Source: Magnetococcales bacterium (GTDB lineage: Bacteria; Pseudomonadota; Magnetococcia; Magnetococcales; JADFWU01). From it: 14,263 nt of DNA. The notes beneath the pieces are model-generated. The model was not told the DNA's origin. It worked only from the letters and a program-made list of their open reading frames with translations, and searched no databases. The stretch spans positions 1 through 14,263 of the forward strand of contig JADFWU010000064.1 of the NCBI GenBank assembly GCA_015234045.1, in the 5' to 3' direction. How positions within the stretch are numbered: position 1 is the first letter of the stretch; each line of letters opens with the position of its first letter. Position numbers and translations under genes: made by a program. Shown piece after piece: positions 1-8,375 of this stretch.

Positions 1-60
1 CTGGTAGTACGTGAGCATTTTGAGGCGGATTTAACGCCGCCAGGGGCCGAAAGATGGTGA
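1..60 (+). CDS. possible 3' end of an unrecognised convergent gene (partial)
   Basis: Plus-strand frame 1 is open from the window edge to a TGA at 58-60, giving 19 residues that end in LTPPGAERW. The other two plus frames close within the first dozen bases. The short peptide has a protein-like composition and would end 13 bp before the stop codon of the kinase gene running in the opposite direction, a normal convergent arrangement. I do not recognise the family. The stretch is too short to exclude chance. A competing reading is a minus-strand gene starting at the ATG at 16-18 and leaving the window after six codons. Confidence 0.35.
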   Translation: MVVREHFEADLTPPGAERW

Positions 61-73
61 ATGTCAACAGGGC

Positions 74-2167
74 CTAGTGCCGCGCATGTTTTGAGATTGT
101 TTGCAGTAAATCCATCTTTTTGATCGGCTTGGTCAAGTGCGCGTCACATCCGGCTGCAAGGCTTTTTTTACTATCTCCAGCCAGAGCATGTGCCGTCAAC
201 GCTAAAATGGGAATCGGGGTGAGCACGCCTTCAGATTCCAAACGACGGATTTCTTTTGTCGCTGCATAGCCATCCATGACTGGCATTTGCATATCCATCA
301 AGACAAGATCAAATGTATTTTTTTGCACAGCTTCCAAAGCCAAAGCACCGTTTTCAACTATCGTCAAATGGTGATTGGTTCGCTTCAGAAATGATCGAAT
401 AAGAATCGCATTATCTTTAGAATCTTCTGCCAACAAAATGGACAATGACACTTCAGAGACTGGCTTGGAAACAGATGGAATTTGACTAAACTCAGAGGGT
501 TTTAGTGACTCAGAAACAGTTTTTTGAATGGGAAGTGTCAATTCAAAACGGGTCCCCGATCCCTCAACACTTTCCACATTGATAGACCCATTCATCAAAT
601 GAATCAATTTATTAACAATCGCCAAACCAAGGCCACTTCCGCCGTATTGACGGGTTGATGTGGAGTCCACTTGATAGAATTTATCAAAAATATGTTGTTG
701 TTGCTCTTGGGGAATTCCGATACCCGTATCAGCAACCGTGAGTGTAACCCCTTCTCCTTTTTGGGAACGTTTCGCCTTCAGTTGCACATCACCTTTCTTG
801 GTAAATTTAACCGCATTTCCTGCTAAATTCAGGAGCACTTGGCGTATTCTTCGCTCATCTCCTATCCAATGTTGAGCCATTGTTTGTTCAACTTCGACCT
901 GAATACTGATACCTTTGGCATTAGCAAGACGGTCCAGCATGCTGGCAACGGACTTCATGAGTGAACGTAAATCAAATGAATTTTGAGAAACCTGTTCCAC
1001 ACCGCCCGCTTCAAGGCGAGATAACTCCAAAATATCATCAATCAGTTTAAGGAGAGATTCACCTGCATATTGTTGAACTGCCAAATAAGACAACCGCTCT
1101 TCTTCAGTTATATCCTTCTCCTGAAGAAGCTCGATATTCCCAAGTATCGCGTTCATTGGTGTACGGATTTCATGGCTCATCATAGCTAAAAATTCGCTTT
1201 TGGCTTGGTTTGCTAATTCAGCCCGCTCTCTAGCCGCAGCCAACGCCAATTCAATCCGTTTTCGCTCAGTAATATCTATCCAACAGGAACGACCATAGGT
1301 AATGTTTCCCTGTTCATCCCGCACGGAGGTCATGCTTAGATTGACATCTATCTTTGCACCATCCTTCTGTATTAACGCTAACTCCGCATTATGAACTTCA
1401 CCAGTTGTGACGAATGAGAGGAAGGTCTGTTTCACATTTTCCAAACAATCAGGGTGATATAAATTAAAAATAGAACTACCAATCACCTCCTCTTTCGCAA
1501 AACCCAATTTATTCACCAGCGTCTGATTACACACTTCGACACATGCTGTCTCGGCATTCACAGAAACATACATATCTGGCGAATGATCATAAAGATCAAC
1601 ATAACGCTGTTCAGATTCAGCAAGAGCCCGGTTTATTTTGGTCAACTCTTCGGTTCTTTCTCTAACTTTTTCCTCCAAGCTCGCATTGGTAACACGCAAT
1701 GCTTGCTCTGCCTTACGGCGAAACGCATTCTCCTGAAGCAGTTCATGACTGCGTTCAGCCAACATGGCCTGGGTGGCTGAAAGGTGGAGATGAACCTTTA
1801 CACGTGCCAAAACTTCAGCAGCAGAAAACGGCTTGGTAATATAATCGACCCCACCCATTTCGAATGCTCTGAGCTTCTCCTTTGTCTCAGTCAACGCACT
1901 CAGAAATATGATTGGAATATCCTGCAAAGCGGAATCTTTCTTGATGCGCCGACACACCTCCCAGCCATTGGGGTCAGGCATATTGATATCCAGCAGGATC
2001 AGGTTAGGCGATTTAAGAACAACAGAAGTCAATGCCGATGAGCCATCGGGTGCTATGCGTACGCGCCATCCTGCATCGGTCAGGATTGAATTTAACAGGC
2101 CTAAATTGGCTGGGTTATCATCTACAATTAAAATCTCAACAGATTCTGGATCAGGTAGCATGTTCAC
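74..2167 (-). CDS. hybrid sensor histidine kinase, REC-PAS-HisKA-HATPase-REC
   Basis: A 697-residue, apparently cytoplasmic multi-domain kinase with no membrane segment or signal peptide visible. Residues 10-125 form a receiver domain with acidic pair D16/D17, phospho-acceptor D60 (in LILLDINMP) and K112. A probable coiled coil follows at about 130-185, then a PAS sensor domain at about 185-300 ending in the usual DITERK linker. The HisKA motif SHEIRTP places the phosphorylated histidine at H332. The ATPase domain shows the N box (N451), G1 (DTGIGI from D480) and G2 (GGSGLGLA, 509-516). A second receiver covers 575-695 with E581/D582, D625 and K680. All expected catalytic residues are present. 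The GTG start overlaps the upstream kinase's TGA as GTGA and has GGAGG seven bases before it. An ATG two codons later lies too far from that ribosome-binding site. There is no DNA-binding or enzymatic output domain, so phosphate presumably goes to separate partners. Ligand and target are unknown. Confidence 0.93.
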   Translation of the reverse strand: MNMLPDPESVEILIVDDNPANLGLLNSILTDAGWRVRIAPDGSSALTSVVLKSPNLILLDINMPDPNGWEVCRRIKKDSALQDIPIIFLSALTETKEKLRAFEMGGVDYITKPFSAAEVLARVKVHLHLSATQAMLAERSHELLQENAFRRKAEQALRVTNASLEEKVRERTEELTKINRALAESEQRYVDLYDHSPDMYVSVNAETACVEVCNQTLVNKLGFAKEEVIGSSIFNLYHPDCLENVKQTFLSFVTTGEVHNAELALIQKDGAKIDVNLSMTSVRDEQGNITYGRSCWIDITERKRIELALAAARERAELANQAKSEFLAMMSHEIRTPMNAILGNIELLQEKDITEEERLSYLAVQQYAGESLLKLIDDILELSRLEAGGVEQVSQNSFDLRSLMKSVASMLDRLANAKGISIQVEVEQTMAQHWIGDERRIRQVLLNLAGNAVKFTKKGDVQLKAKRSQKGEGVTLTVADTGIGIPQEQQQHIFDKFYQVDSTSTRQYGGSGLGLAIVNKLIHLMNGSINVESVEGSGTRFELTLPIQKTVSESLKPSEFSQIPSVSKPVSEVSLSILLAEDSKDNAILIRSFLKRTNHHLTIVENGALALEAVQKNTFDLVLMDMQMPVMDGYAATKEIRRLESEGVLTPIPILALTAHALAGDSKKSLAAGCDAHLTKPIKKMDLLQTISKHARH

Positions 2168-4173
2168 AAGCCTTCCTCCAAAAGGCGCAGCAACTCAGGA
2201 TATTGAAATGCCGCGGCACGCTCCTGAAGCGGCTTGCCCAATGCAGGATTCACGTCAGAGATGATAGTGATAGCAGCACTGATTGCTTGGACATCGCCGG
2301 TTATTAATGCTTGGTGCAACTGTTTTCTGATTTGGACATCACATCCACTCAGCGCTTCTTGGATAAGTGAATCAGTATCTGAACGGCTGAGTTCGGGAAT
2401 GGCGGTGTTGGACTCATTTGATAATAGATAATTAATGTTCAAATGATGTTTCATCGTTTCAAAGATATCATTTTCCCGAAACGGTTTACGGACCATATCA
2501 TCACATCCCGCTTCAATGGTGCGTCTTTTTTCGTCGGCAAAGGCACTGGCTGTCAATGCCACGATCTTCACAGTATTCCCTTCAGGTGAGGAACGAATGC
2601 GCCGAGTGACTTCATACCCATCCATCACCGGCATTCGCATATCCATCCAAATAAAATGGGGACGAAAACGTGAAAAAAGCGCCAGCGCTTGTTCACCATT
2701 AGAGGCTTCTTCAGTCTGGAAGCCCGTCTCTTGGAGAAGACGCAGTAACAACAATCGATTGCTGCTGATGTCATCGACTACCAACACACGACAGACGGGC
2801 TGATCTATTGCAAGAGAGAGAACCTTCTGTTGAATAGGCGCTTCGTCTGTACTATCCGTCCCTTTGGCCTCCTCGACTATGATATCAAAAGAGAACAATG
2901 TACCACGACCTGGCGTACCGATCACATTGATACCGCCGCCCATAAGTTCCACAAAGCGCCGGGTAATCGCCAAACCAAGTCCGGTTCCCTCTGTGGCACC
3001 ACTATCACCAACACGGACAAATGGCTCAAAAATTGTCTTGACCTCTCTATCGGTCATTCCCGGTCCTGAGTCTTCCACTTCAAACTCTAAGCGTACTTTC
3101 GCATCTTCTATCTTATGTCGAACACGCAGTGCAACACCGCCCTCATGTGTGTATTTGACTGCATTTCCGACAATATTTATGATGACCTGACGTAATTTTC
3201 TTGAATCCGTGCGAATTTTTTTTGGCATGCCATCAGAACTCTCCAGCAGAAAGGTTAACCCCTTCTCTTCAGCACGCAATCGCATCATGGCTTCCAGGTC
3301 ATGGAGGGTACGCGGCAAGTCCATAATGCCAATATCCAGCGCAACTCGGCCTGCTTCTATGCGAGACATTTCCAGGATATCGTTGATCAATCCCGTCAAA
3401 TGTTCACCACTGCGTTGGATAATACTAAGATATTCTTGATGTACTTCAGGAATTGTGGGATCTCGGGCAATCAGATCACAAAAACCCAATACCGCATGGA
3501 GCGGTGTACGCAACTCATGACTCATATTGGCAAGGAAGGTGCTTTTTGCCCGGTTGGCCAGTTCGGCTTCTTCTTTGGCTTGATTCAATGCCGCAGTGCG
3601 TTTATCAACAAGCCGTTGAAGCGCCTCTTCACGGTCCTGAAACTGCAATTCAGCTGCACAGCGTGTCGCAAAAATAGTCAGCAAAGAAAGCGCAAGATAC
3701 CGTTTTTCCTCACTTATGGGACGAATATCAAGGGCAACCAGAATACCAAGTGTCTCGCCCTCGGTACTGATCATCGGCATACCGATATAACTATCCGCTT
3801 TCATGTGTACCAACAAGACATCTTCTGGATAATCGGATTGTACGCCTGTTGGGTGAAAACACATCTCTTTATGTGCAACATTTTCACATGGCGTACCTGG
3901 TAGATCATAAGTAATATTTGATATAAAATCATCTCCAGCCCAGACCGCAATGGTCTTACACACTTCATTTCCTTGTTCCTGGCTGACACGTCCAGCTATG
4001 ACGTAGTGAACCTCCAACGCCTTAGCCAGATCTTTGACCAGAGTTTGAAAAAATGCATCACCTCGAAATTTAGAAGTACTATAGAAGATGTTTCTTAGAC
4101 TGGCTTCCGATATCTGCTTACGTGAGTAGTCATCCAAAACAGTGCTGTCAGGTTTACTACCATCTGATAACAT
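2164..4173 (-). CDS. hybrid sensor histidine kinase, GAF-HisKA-HATPase-REC
   Basis: A 669-residue soluble hybrid kinase. Residues about 25-180 look like a GAF sensor domain, with the segment GTPCENV...CFHPTGVQ...YPED typical of one GAF subgroup in hybrid kinases. It carries Cys96, Cys105 and His107. A helical linker leads to HisKA, where SHELRTP gives the phospho-acceptor H219. The ATPase domain has N337 in the N box, G1 DSGPGM from D368 and G2 GTGLGLA at 396-402. A receiver at about 460-580 has D467/D468, D511 (WMDMRMP) and K563. The last 80 or so residues form a helical tail without the histidine motif of an HPt domain. The ATG start has AGGGA eight bases upstream. This is the first gene of a two-gene unit, overlapping the downstream kinase by four bases. 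It lies 210 bp beyond the pnp terminator, so it is probably transcribed separately from the ribosomal cluster. The signal sensed is not deducible. Confidence 0.93.
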   Translation of the reverse strand: MLSDGSKPDSTVLDDYSRKQISEASLRNIFYSTSKFRGDAFFQTLVKDLAKALEVHYVIAGRVSQEQGNEVCKTIAVWAGDDFISNITYDLPGTPCENVAHKEMCFHPTGVQSDYPEDVLLVHMKADSYIGMPMISTEGETLGILVALDIRPISEEKRYLALSLLTIFATRCAAELQFQDREEALQRLVDKRTAALNQAKEEAELANRAKSTFLANMSHELRTPLHAVLGFCDLIARDPTIPEVHQEYLSIIQRSGEHLTGLINDILEMSRIEAGRVALDIGIMDLPRTLHDLEAMMRLRAEEKGLTFLLESSDGMPKKIRTDSRKLRQVIINIVGNAVKYTHEGGVALRVRHKIEDAKVRLEFEVEDSGPGMTDREVKTIFEPFVRVGDSGATEGTGLGLAITRRFVELMGGGINVIGTPGRGTLFSFDIIVEEAKGTDSTDEAPIQQKVLSLAIDQPVCRVLVVDDISSNRLLLLRLLQETGFQTEEASNGEQALALFSRFRPHFIWMDMRMPVMDGYEVTRRIRSSPEGNTVKIVALTASAFADEKRRTIEAGCDDMVRKPFRENDIFETMKHHLNINYLLSNESNTAIPELSRSDTDSLIQEALSGCDVQIRKQLHQALITGDVQAISAAITIISDVNPALGKPLQERAAAFQYPELLRLLEEGL
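2175..2179 (-). promoter_or_regulatory. Shine-Dalgarno site deciding the GTG start of the second kinase
   Basis: On the minus strand GGAGG ends seven bases before the GTG at 2165-2167, which is ideal spacing. The alternative ATG at 2159-2161 would be 13 bases away. The site lies inside the last codons of the upstream kinase, as expected for translational coupling. Confidence 0.75.
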
Positions 4174-4383
4174 ATTCGTATCCCTAAATCGGTGGGAAAG
4201 AGAATGCTAACTGTTTGTATGTTTTCTTTGACATGAATAAAGACTAAAAATACCCTCCCCACCCACTGTATAACATTTAACGCTCTGGATGATAGTTCAA
4301 TTTTTATTGATAGTAATTTCTAGATTTTTAAGATGATGATAGTTGCAGAAACCGTCAGAGGACATAACAGCGACACCTATCAT
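4174..4383. other. AT-rich spacer between pnp terminator and kinase operon
   Basis: These 210 bp hold no convincing ORF. They should contain the promoter and leader of the two-kinase unit because a strong terminator sits immediately upstream. I looked for sigma-70 boxes on the minus strand. TTGAAC at 4295-4300 resembles a -35 box, but the nearest -10-like hexamers (TATACA at 4267-4272, TAAATG at 4274-4279) are wrongly spaced, and no sigma-54 GG-N10-GC pattern is evident. Three copies of ACTATCA lie in the distal half (see the repeat entry). Confidence 0.6.
4290..4343 (-). repeat. three direct copies of ACTATCA upstream of the kinase operon
   Basis: On the minus strand the heptamer ACTATCA occurs at 4337-4343, 4308-4314 and 4290-4296, all in the same orientation. 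The outer two are embedded in an identical 10-mer, AACTATCATC (4335-4344 and 4288-4297). Start-to-start spacings are 29 and 18 bp. The position, about 120-170 bp before the start codon of the first kinase, would suit binding sites for a regulator. That role is inference, and AT-rich DNA makes chance repeats less improbable. Confidence 0.4.
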
Positions 4384-4423
4384 AAAAAAAGCCACTGAAG
4401 ACTTTAGTCTCCAGTGGCTTTTT
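4384..4423 (-). terminator. rho-independent terminator of pnp
   Basis: Read on the minus strand, GCCACTGGAGAC (4407-4418) pairs with GTCTTCAGTGGC (4391-4402) around a four-base loop TAAA. The 12-bp stem contains a single G-U pair. It is followed by seven T residues (4384-4390). Five flanking A residues (4419-4423) can extend the stem, so it may also work in the plus direction. It lies 35 bp after the pnp stop codon and closes the ribosomal cluster. Confidence 0.95.
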
Positions 4424-4458
4424 GTCGCATTGACCAACGTGTAAAGTGGTCAAGTCAT

Positions 4459-6555
4459 TTATTTGTCCACATCTTTCATGGTCAGTTTAACGCGGCCTTG
4501 ACGATCAATATCAAGTACTTTCACCTTAACCACATCGCCCTCTTTGACCACATCAGTGACCTTCTGAACACGGTGATTGGCCAGTTGAGAAATATGCACC
4601 AAGCCATCTTTCTTGGGCAGTAAATTCACAAAGGCACCAAAGTCCGTCACGCGGACCACTTCGCCTTCATAAATCTGACCTTTCTCTACCTCGGCCACAA
4701 TCTGTTTAACTGTATTCAAGGCGTTCTGGGCACTCTCATTATCGCTGGAAGCAATGCGTACTGTGCCATCATCTTCAACATCAATCTGACATCCTGTCTC
4801 TTCAGTGATTTTGCGGATCACCTTACCGCCGGGACCAATGATATCGCGGATTTTATCAGGATGGATCTTGATGGAAAGAATGCGCGGTGCGTGGGAAGAC
4901 ATCTCATCACGCGGCTTCTCAAGGGCCTTTTTCATCTCACCAAGGATGTGCAAACGACCATCACGGGCTTGCTTGAGCGCAATAGCCATGATCTCGGAAG
5001 TGATACCCTTGATTTTAATATCCATCTGCAAAGCAGTGATACCATCGGCATTACCTGCCACCTTGAAGTCCATATCACCCAGATGATCTTCATCACCCAA
5101 GATATCAGACAGAATGGCAACACGATCACCCTCTTTGATCATACCCATGGCGATACCAGCCACAGGTGCTTTGAGCGGCACACCGGCATCCATCAATGCC
5201 AAACTGGAGCCACATACCGTCGCCATGGATGATGATCCATTGGATTCAGTGACTTCAGAAACAACACGCATGGTGTAGCAAAACTCTTCTTTAGTCGGCA
5301 CAACAGGCAACAATGAGCGTGTAGCCAGACGACCGTGTCCGATCTCACGCCGCTTGGGTGCGCCAATACGCCCGGTCTCACCAACACAGTAGGGCGGGAA
5401 CGTATAGTTGAGATAGAAGTTATCCCGGCGCTCGCCGTTCATATCTTCAACAATCTGCTCATCCCGACCGGTGCCCAAAGTGATGGCAACCAACGCCTGG
5501 GTCTCGCCACGGGTGAACAGTGCCGTACCATGAACGCGCGGCAGAATGCCTACCTGACAATCAATGGGACGTACATCAACCAAGGAACGACCATCAATAC
5601 GACGACCTTCGGTGAGCACTTTATCGCGTAGAATGCCGGCTTCCATCTTCTTACAGAGGCCATTCACAGCCATGATCTGACCAGGACGTGTCTCATCGCC
5701 GTTTTCGTCACGTACCAGTTTTTGGGCTTCGGTCCGTACTTCACGCAATGCGCTTTGACGAGACATTTTATCGCTGTGAGAATAGGCTTCAACGATCCGA
5801 TCTTGGAATTTTTCCTTAAGTTCGGCTTTCAGCACTTCATCTTCAGTCAGCTCTGGCACATCCCAAGCAGCCGTACCCACATCGTTAGCCAACTCATTGA
5901 TGGCTGCAATCACGGGCTGGAAGGATTCAAAACCGGCTTGGATGGCACCAAGCATCTCTTCTTCTGAGAGGAAATCAGCACCGGATTCAACCATGGTCAC
6001 AGCATCTGCTGTACCGGCGACAATCAGGTCCAGTTTACTCTCTGCAATCTGCTCAACTGTTGGATTGATGACATATTTACCATCAACAAACCCAACACGT
6101 GCACCACCAATAGGCCCTTGGAACGGCATGCCGGAAATCGCCAGCGCCGCAGAAGCACCAATCAAAGCGGGGATATCAGAAGAGTTGGTCTGGTCATAGG
6201 ATACGACCGTAGCAATCACCTGAGTATCATTGAGGAAATTCTTGGGAAAAAGTGGACGCAGCGGACGGTCGATCAAGCGGGAAGTAAGAATTTCGCGCTC
6301 GGATGGGCGTGTCTCACGTTTAATGAAACCACCGGGAATACGACCAGCAGCCCAGGTTTTTTCCTGGTAGTGTACCCCTAACGGAAAAAAGTCCATACCA
6401 GCACGGACTTTTTTCTCAGCGACAGCGGTGACCAAAACCATGGTCTCACCATATGTCACTAAAACCGCACCATCAGCTTGACGGGCAATACGCCCCGTCT
6501 CAATGGTCAGTGTTTCCTGACCAAACTGTATGCTCTTGCGATGAATATCAAACAT
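4459..6555 (-). CDS. pnp: polyribonucleotide nucleotidyltransferase (PNPase)
   Basis: PNPase degrades RNA 3' to 5' by phosphorolysis, releasing nucleoside diphosphates, and works as a trimer in mRNA decay, often within a degradosome. At 698 residues it is of normal family length. The first RNase PH-like domain covers about 12-145, including the loop FFPLGVHYQEK (56-66). An all-alpha linker domain follows. The second, catalytic RNase PH-like domain is about 315-480, continuing into LSDILGDEDHLGDMDF (482-497), whose aspartates belong to the active site. A KH domain shows GPGG at 574-577, and an S1 RNA-binding domain occupies about 625-695. The ATG start has AAGGA five bases upstream. The gene is separated from rpsO by 150 bp containing a strong hairpin and is followed by an intrinsic terminator. 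In enterobacteria pnp is autoregulated through RNase III cleavage of its leader. A comparable mechanism here is possible but unproven. Confidence 0.99.
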   Translation of the reverse strand: MFDIHRKSIQFGQETLTIETGRIARQADGAVLVTYGETMVLVTAVAEKKVRAGMDFFPLGVHYQEKTWAAGRIPGGFIKRETRPSEREILTSRLIDRPLRPLFPKNFLNDTQVIATVVSYDQTNSSDIPALIGASAALAISGMPFQGPIGGARVGFVDGKYVINPTVEQIAESKLDLIVAGTADAVTMVESGADFLSEEEMLGAIQAGFESFQPVIAAINELANDVGTAAWDVPELTEDEVLKAELKEKFQDRIVEAYSHSDKMSRQSALREVRTEAQKLVRDENGDETRPGQIMAVNGLCKKMEAGILRDKVLTEGRRIDGRSLVDVRPIDCQVGILPRVHGTALFTRGETQALVAITLGTGRDEQIVEDMNGERRDNFYLNYTFPPYCVGETGRIGAPKRREIGHGRLATRSLLPVVPTKEEFCYTMRVVSEVTESNGSSSMATVCGSSLALMDAGVPLKAPVAGIAMGMIKEGDRVAILSDILGDEDHLGDMDFKVAGNADGITALQMDIKIKGITSEIMAIALKQARDGRLHILGEMKKALEKPRDEMSSHAPRILSIKIHPDKIRDIIGPGGKVIRKITEETGCQIDVEDDGTVRIASSDNESAQNALNTVKQIVAEVEKGQIYEGEVVRVTDFGAFVNLLPKKDGLVHISQLANHRVQKVTDVVKEGDVVKVKVLDIDRQGRVKLTMKDVDK

Positions 6556-6631
6556 GGAATTCCTTCTACTATCTTTTTAAGGCAAAACCCACTATCTGCG
6601 TACCATGAATGTTGTGTTCTGATTTTCACGG

Positions 6632-6666
6632 TAAACTACCAGGAGGGCGAACCCTCCTGTAGTTTA
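6632..6666 (-). promoter_or_regulatory. strong UUCG-loop stem-loop in the rpsO-pnp spacer
   Basis: On the minus strand TAAACTACAGGAGGG (6652-6666) is complementary to 6632-6647 except for one bulged base at 6640. This makes a stem of about 15 bp capped by TTCG (6648-6651), with a G-C rather than the classic C-G closing pair. No T-run follows, so it is not a canonical intrinsic terminator. It sits 39 nt after the rpsO stop codon and 76 nt before the pnp start codon. Enterobacterial rpsO-pnp spacers carry an RNase III-cleaved hairpin used in PNPase autoregulation, and by analogy this may be a processing or regulatory structure. A role as an attenuator or 3' stabiliser of rpsO mRNA is also possible. 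Confidence 0.7.
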
Positions 6667-6705
6667 TCTTGGGCAGAAAGCATCACACAGCCAACCGGGC
6701 TATGC

Positions 6706-6975
6706 TTACTTACGCAAATTCAAGCGCTGAATCAGGCTTTGATAACGGGCAAAATCTTCACGACGTACATAAGCCAGAAGGCGACGACGACGACCAACCA
6801 TTTTCAACAATCCCTGACGGGAATGATGGTCTTTTTTGTTTTCTTGAAGATGGCTGGAAAGATTGTTGATACGCCGTGTCAGCAAGGCGACCTGAACCTC
6901 TGGAGATCCGGTATCACCTTCACTTGTAGCGAACTCTGTAATAACCGCTTGTTTCTCTTCTGGACTGATCGACAT
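6706..6975 (-). CDS. rpsO: 30S ribosomal protein S15
   Basis: S15 is a primary binding protein of the small subunit. It contacts 16S rRNA near the three-way junction of helices 20-22 and contributes to a bridge with the large subunit. The 89-residue product has the usual family length. It shows the family signature region with [17 protein letters not shown] (residues 21-37), [10 protein letters not shown] (48-57) and [11 protein letters not shown] (61-71). The ATG is preceded by AAGGAG with seven bases spacing, a strong ribosome-binding site. It follows truB after 90 bp and precedes pnp, the classic truB-rpsO-pnp order. In E. coli S15 represses its own translation through its leader. I see no convincing equivalent pseudoknot here. 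Confidence 0.99.
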   Translation of the reverse strand: MSISPEEKQAVITEFATSEGDTGSPEVQVALLTRRINNLSSHLQENKKDHHSRQGLLKMVGRRRRLLAYVRREDFARYQSLIQRLNLRK

Positions 6976-7065
6976 CGTTTAACTCCTTGTCATTAATATC
7001 AATTAGATTGAATCCAGGAGACACGTTATGAGCCGATTACTGATCCCTTCATTCAGAATCTGAAA
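6976..7065. other. truB-rpsO spacer
   Basis: 90 bp holding the strong rpsO ribosome-binding site AAGGAG (6983-6988). A minimal TTCAG-ATT-CTGAA hairpin just after truB is too weak to terminate. In E. coli an rpsO promoter lies between truB and rpsO. Here CATAAC (7025-7030) and TATTAA (6993-6998) resemble -10 boxes, but neither has a matching -35 box at normal spacing. Confidence 0.45.
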
Positions 7066-7995
7066 TCAGCTCTCCATAATGCGTCGGGGATGACATTGAA
7101 TCACACCCTCGGCCTCTGTCCGATTTTTCACTTCACCCAGGCCGACAAACCGGCCATCAGGATCGTAGAAACGTACCGGACCGGCACTCGCTGTCGTCTC
7201 TGTCAAATCAATGATCTGACCATGACGCAGCTTATGCCAGGCTTTTGAATCAAGATGCAAAACCGGGATGTCGTCCAGCATTGCATCTATCGGCTTCAAA
7301 AGCGTATGCAAACGCGTTTCCTGCACAGCTTCCCGAAGGCGATCCAACGGAAAAGCATCCTGCTCACCAAACCCCAAGGTTTGGATTCTTACCAATGCAG
7401 ACAAATGTGCGCCACATCCCAGATATTGCCCCAAATCACGGGCCAATGAACGGATATAGGTGCCTTTGCTGCATCGGACTGTTAGTTGTGCCACACCTTG
7501 ACCATACTGGTCTAGAGACAATGCGTAAATAGTCACTTTTCGTGGCTCAAGAGCCACTTTAACACCTTTTCGGGCCAGTTCATAAGCCCGTTGACCATTC
7601 ACATGTATTGCACTGTAAATCGGTGGTATCTGATCGATCTCACCGGTAAAGCTAGGCAAAGCCGCTTCGATCTGTTCACGCTCCGGGTGTTGATCGGACT
7701 GGGCAACAGTTGCCCCTTCCAGATCTCCGGTATCCGTTTCCCGACCAAATTGGACCTGACAACGGTAGGATTTATCCCCTTCAAGAATCAAGGAGATTAC
7801 CTTGGTGGCATGGCCAAGGGCAATGGGCAAAACACCTTCAGCAAAGGGATCCAACGTGCCACCATGACCAGCCTTGGCAGCACCGGTAATGTGTCGCACT
7901 GCTTTTACCACCTGAAAGGAACTCATGCCCGGTTCCTTGAAGATGGGAAGCCAACCATGAATCGGCGTACCACGCCGACGACGACCACCGCTCAC
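7066..7995 (-). CDS. truB: tRNA pseudouridine(55) synthase
   Basis: TruB converts U55 in the T-loop of tRNAs to pseudouridine and also acts as a tRNA chaperone. The 309-residue protein has the TruB signature GHGGTLDPFAEGVLP, with catalytic Asp49. Other conserved stretches are SYRCQVQFGRETDTGDLEG with Tyr77, QIPPIYSAIHVNGQRAYELAR starting near 122, and CSKGTYIRSLARDLG near 175-189. The C-terminal part (about 245-300) matches the PUA-like tail of the family. The start is GTG, overlapping the rbfA stop as GTGA, with GAGG ten bases upstream. The first dozen residues (SGGRRRRGTPIHG) are a basic lead-in before the conserved GW. The rbfA-truB adjacency is a standard pairing. Confidence 0.98.
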   Translation of the reverse strand: MSGGRRRRGTPIHGWLPIFKEPGMSSFQVVKAVRHITGAAKAGHGGTLDPFAEGVLPIALGHATKVISLILEGDKSYRCQVQFGRETDTGDLEGATVAQSDQHPEREQIEAALPSFTGEIDQIPPIYSAIHVNGQRAYELARKGVKVALEPRKVTIYALSLDQYGQGVAQLTVRCSKGTYIRSLARDLGQYLGCGAHLSALVRIQTLGFGEQDAFPLDRLREAVQETRLHTLLKPIDAMLDDIPVLHLDSKAWHKLRHGQIIDLTETTASAGPVRFYDPDGRFVGLGEVKNRTEAEGVIQCHPRRIMES

Positions 7996-8375
7996 GAATC
8001 GGTGTCCTCGCCTTCTTCACTCTCTATCTCTTCCGGCTGGATATTCAGTGAAGCAAGCACTTTATCCATGTGAGAGCCATATTCAACGCCCGTATCCTTG
8101 GAGAATCGCAAACGCGGGGTATGGCGTGCCCGCAAACGACGACCAAGCGCACGACGAATAAAGCCCGAAGCATGATTCAACGCCTCAACAGCGACATCAC
8201 ACTCACCTTGCATCACCGACACATAGAGGGTCGCATAGTGCAGATCCCGACTGACTTCAACATCAGTGATGGAGACCAGCGGCCCAAGACGCGGGTCCTT
8301 GATCTCGCCACGGATCAGCATCTCGGAGACCACTTTTTGAACCTCACCAGCAACTCGATCGGTTCGAATTGTCAT
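7992..8375 (-). CDS. rbfA: 30S ribosome-binding factor A
   Basis: RbfA binds the immature 30S subunit near helix 1 of 16S rRNA. It assists late maturation and is important at low temperature. The 127-residue protein has the expected single KH-type fold. It starts TIRTDRVAGEVQKVVSEML, continues with IKDPRLGPLVSITDVEVSRDL, and keeps the helix region around ALNHASGFIRRALGRRL (65-81). It ends in an acidic tail rich in Glu and Asp (residues 114-126). Its ATG overlaps the upstream stop by one base (TGATG), and its own stop overlaps the truB GTG. Translation of the three genes is therefore probably coupled. Confidence 0.97.
   Translation of the reverse strand: MTIRTDRVAGEVQKVVSEMLIRGEIKDPRLGPLVSITDVEVSRDLHYATLYVSVMQGECDVAVEALNHASGFIRRALGRRLRARHTPRLRFSKDTGVEYGSHMDKVLASLNIQPEEIESEEGEDTDS

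Noticed and set aside
20-45. GGCGG...CCGCC hairpin near the left edge as a terminator for the kinase operon
   Set aside because: The stem is only five pairs with an eight-base loop and no T-run on either strand.
6679-6706. Imperfect AGCAT-AGCC / GGCT-ATGCT hairpin directly after rpsO
   Set aside because: A five-base one-sided bulge, short arms and no T-run make it too weak to call a terminator.
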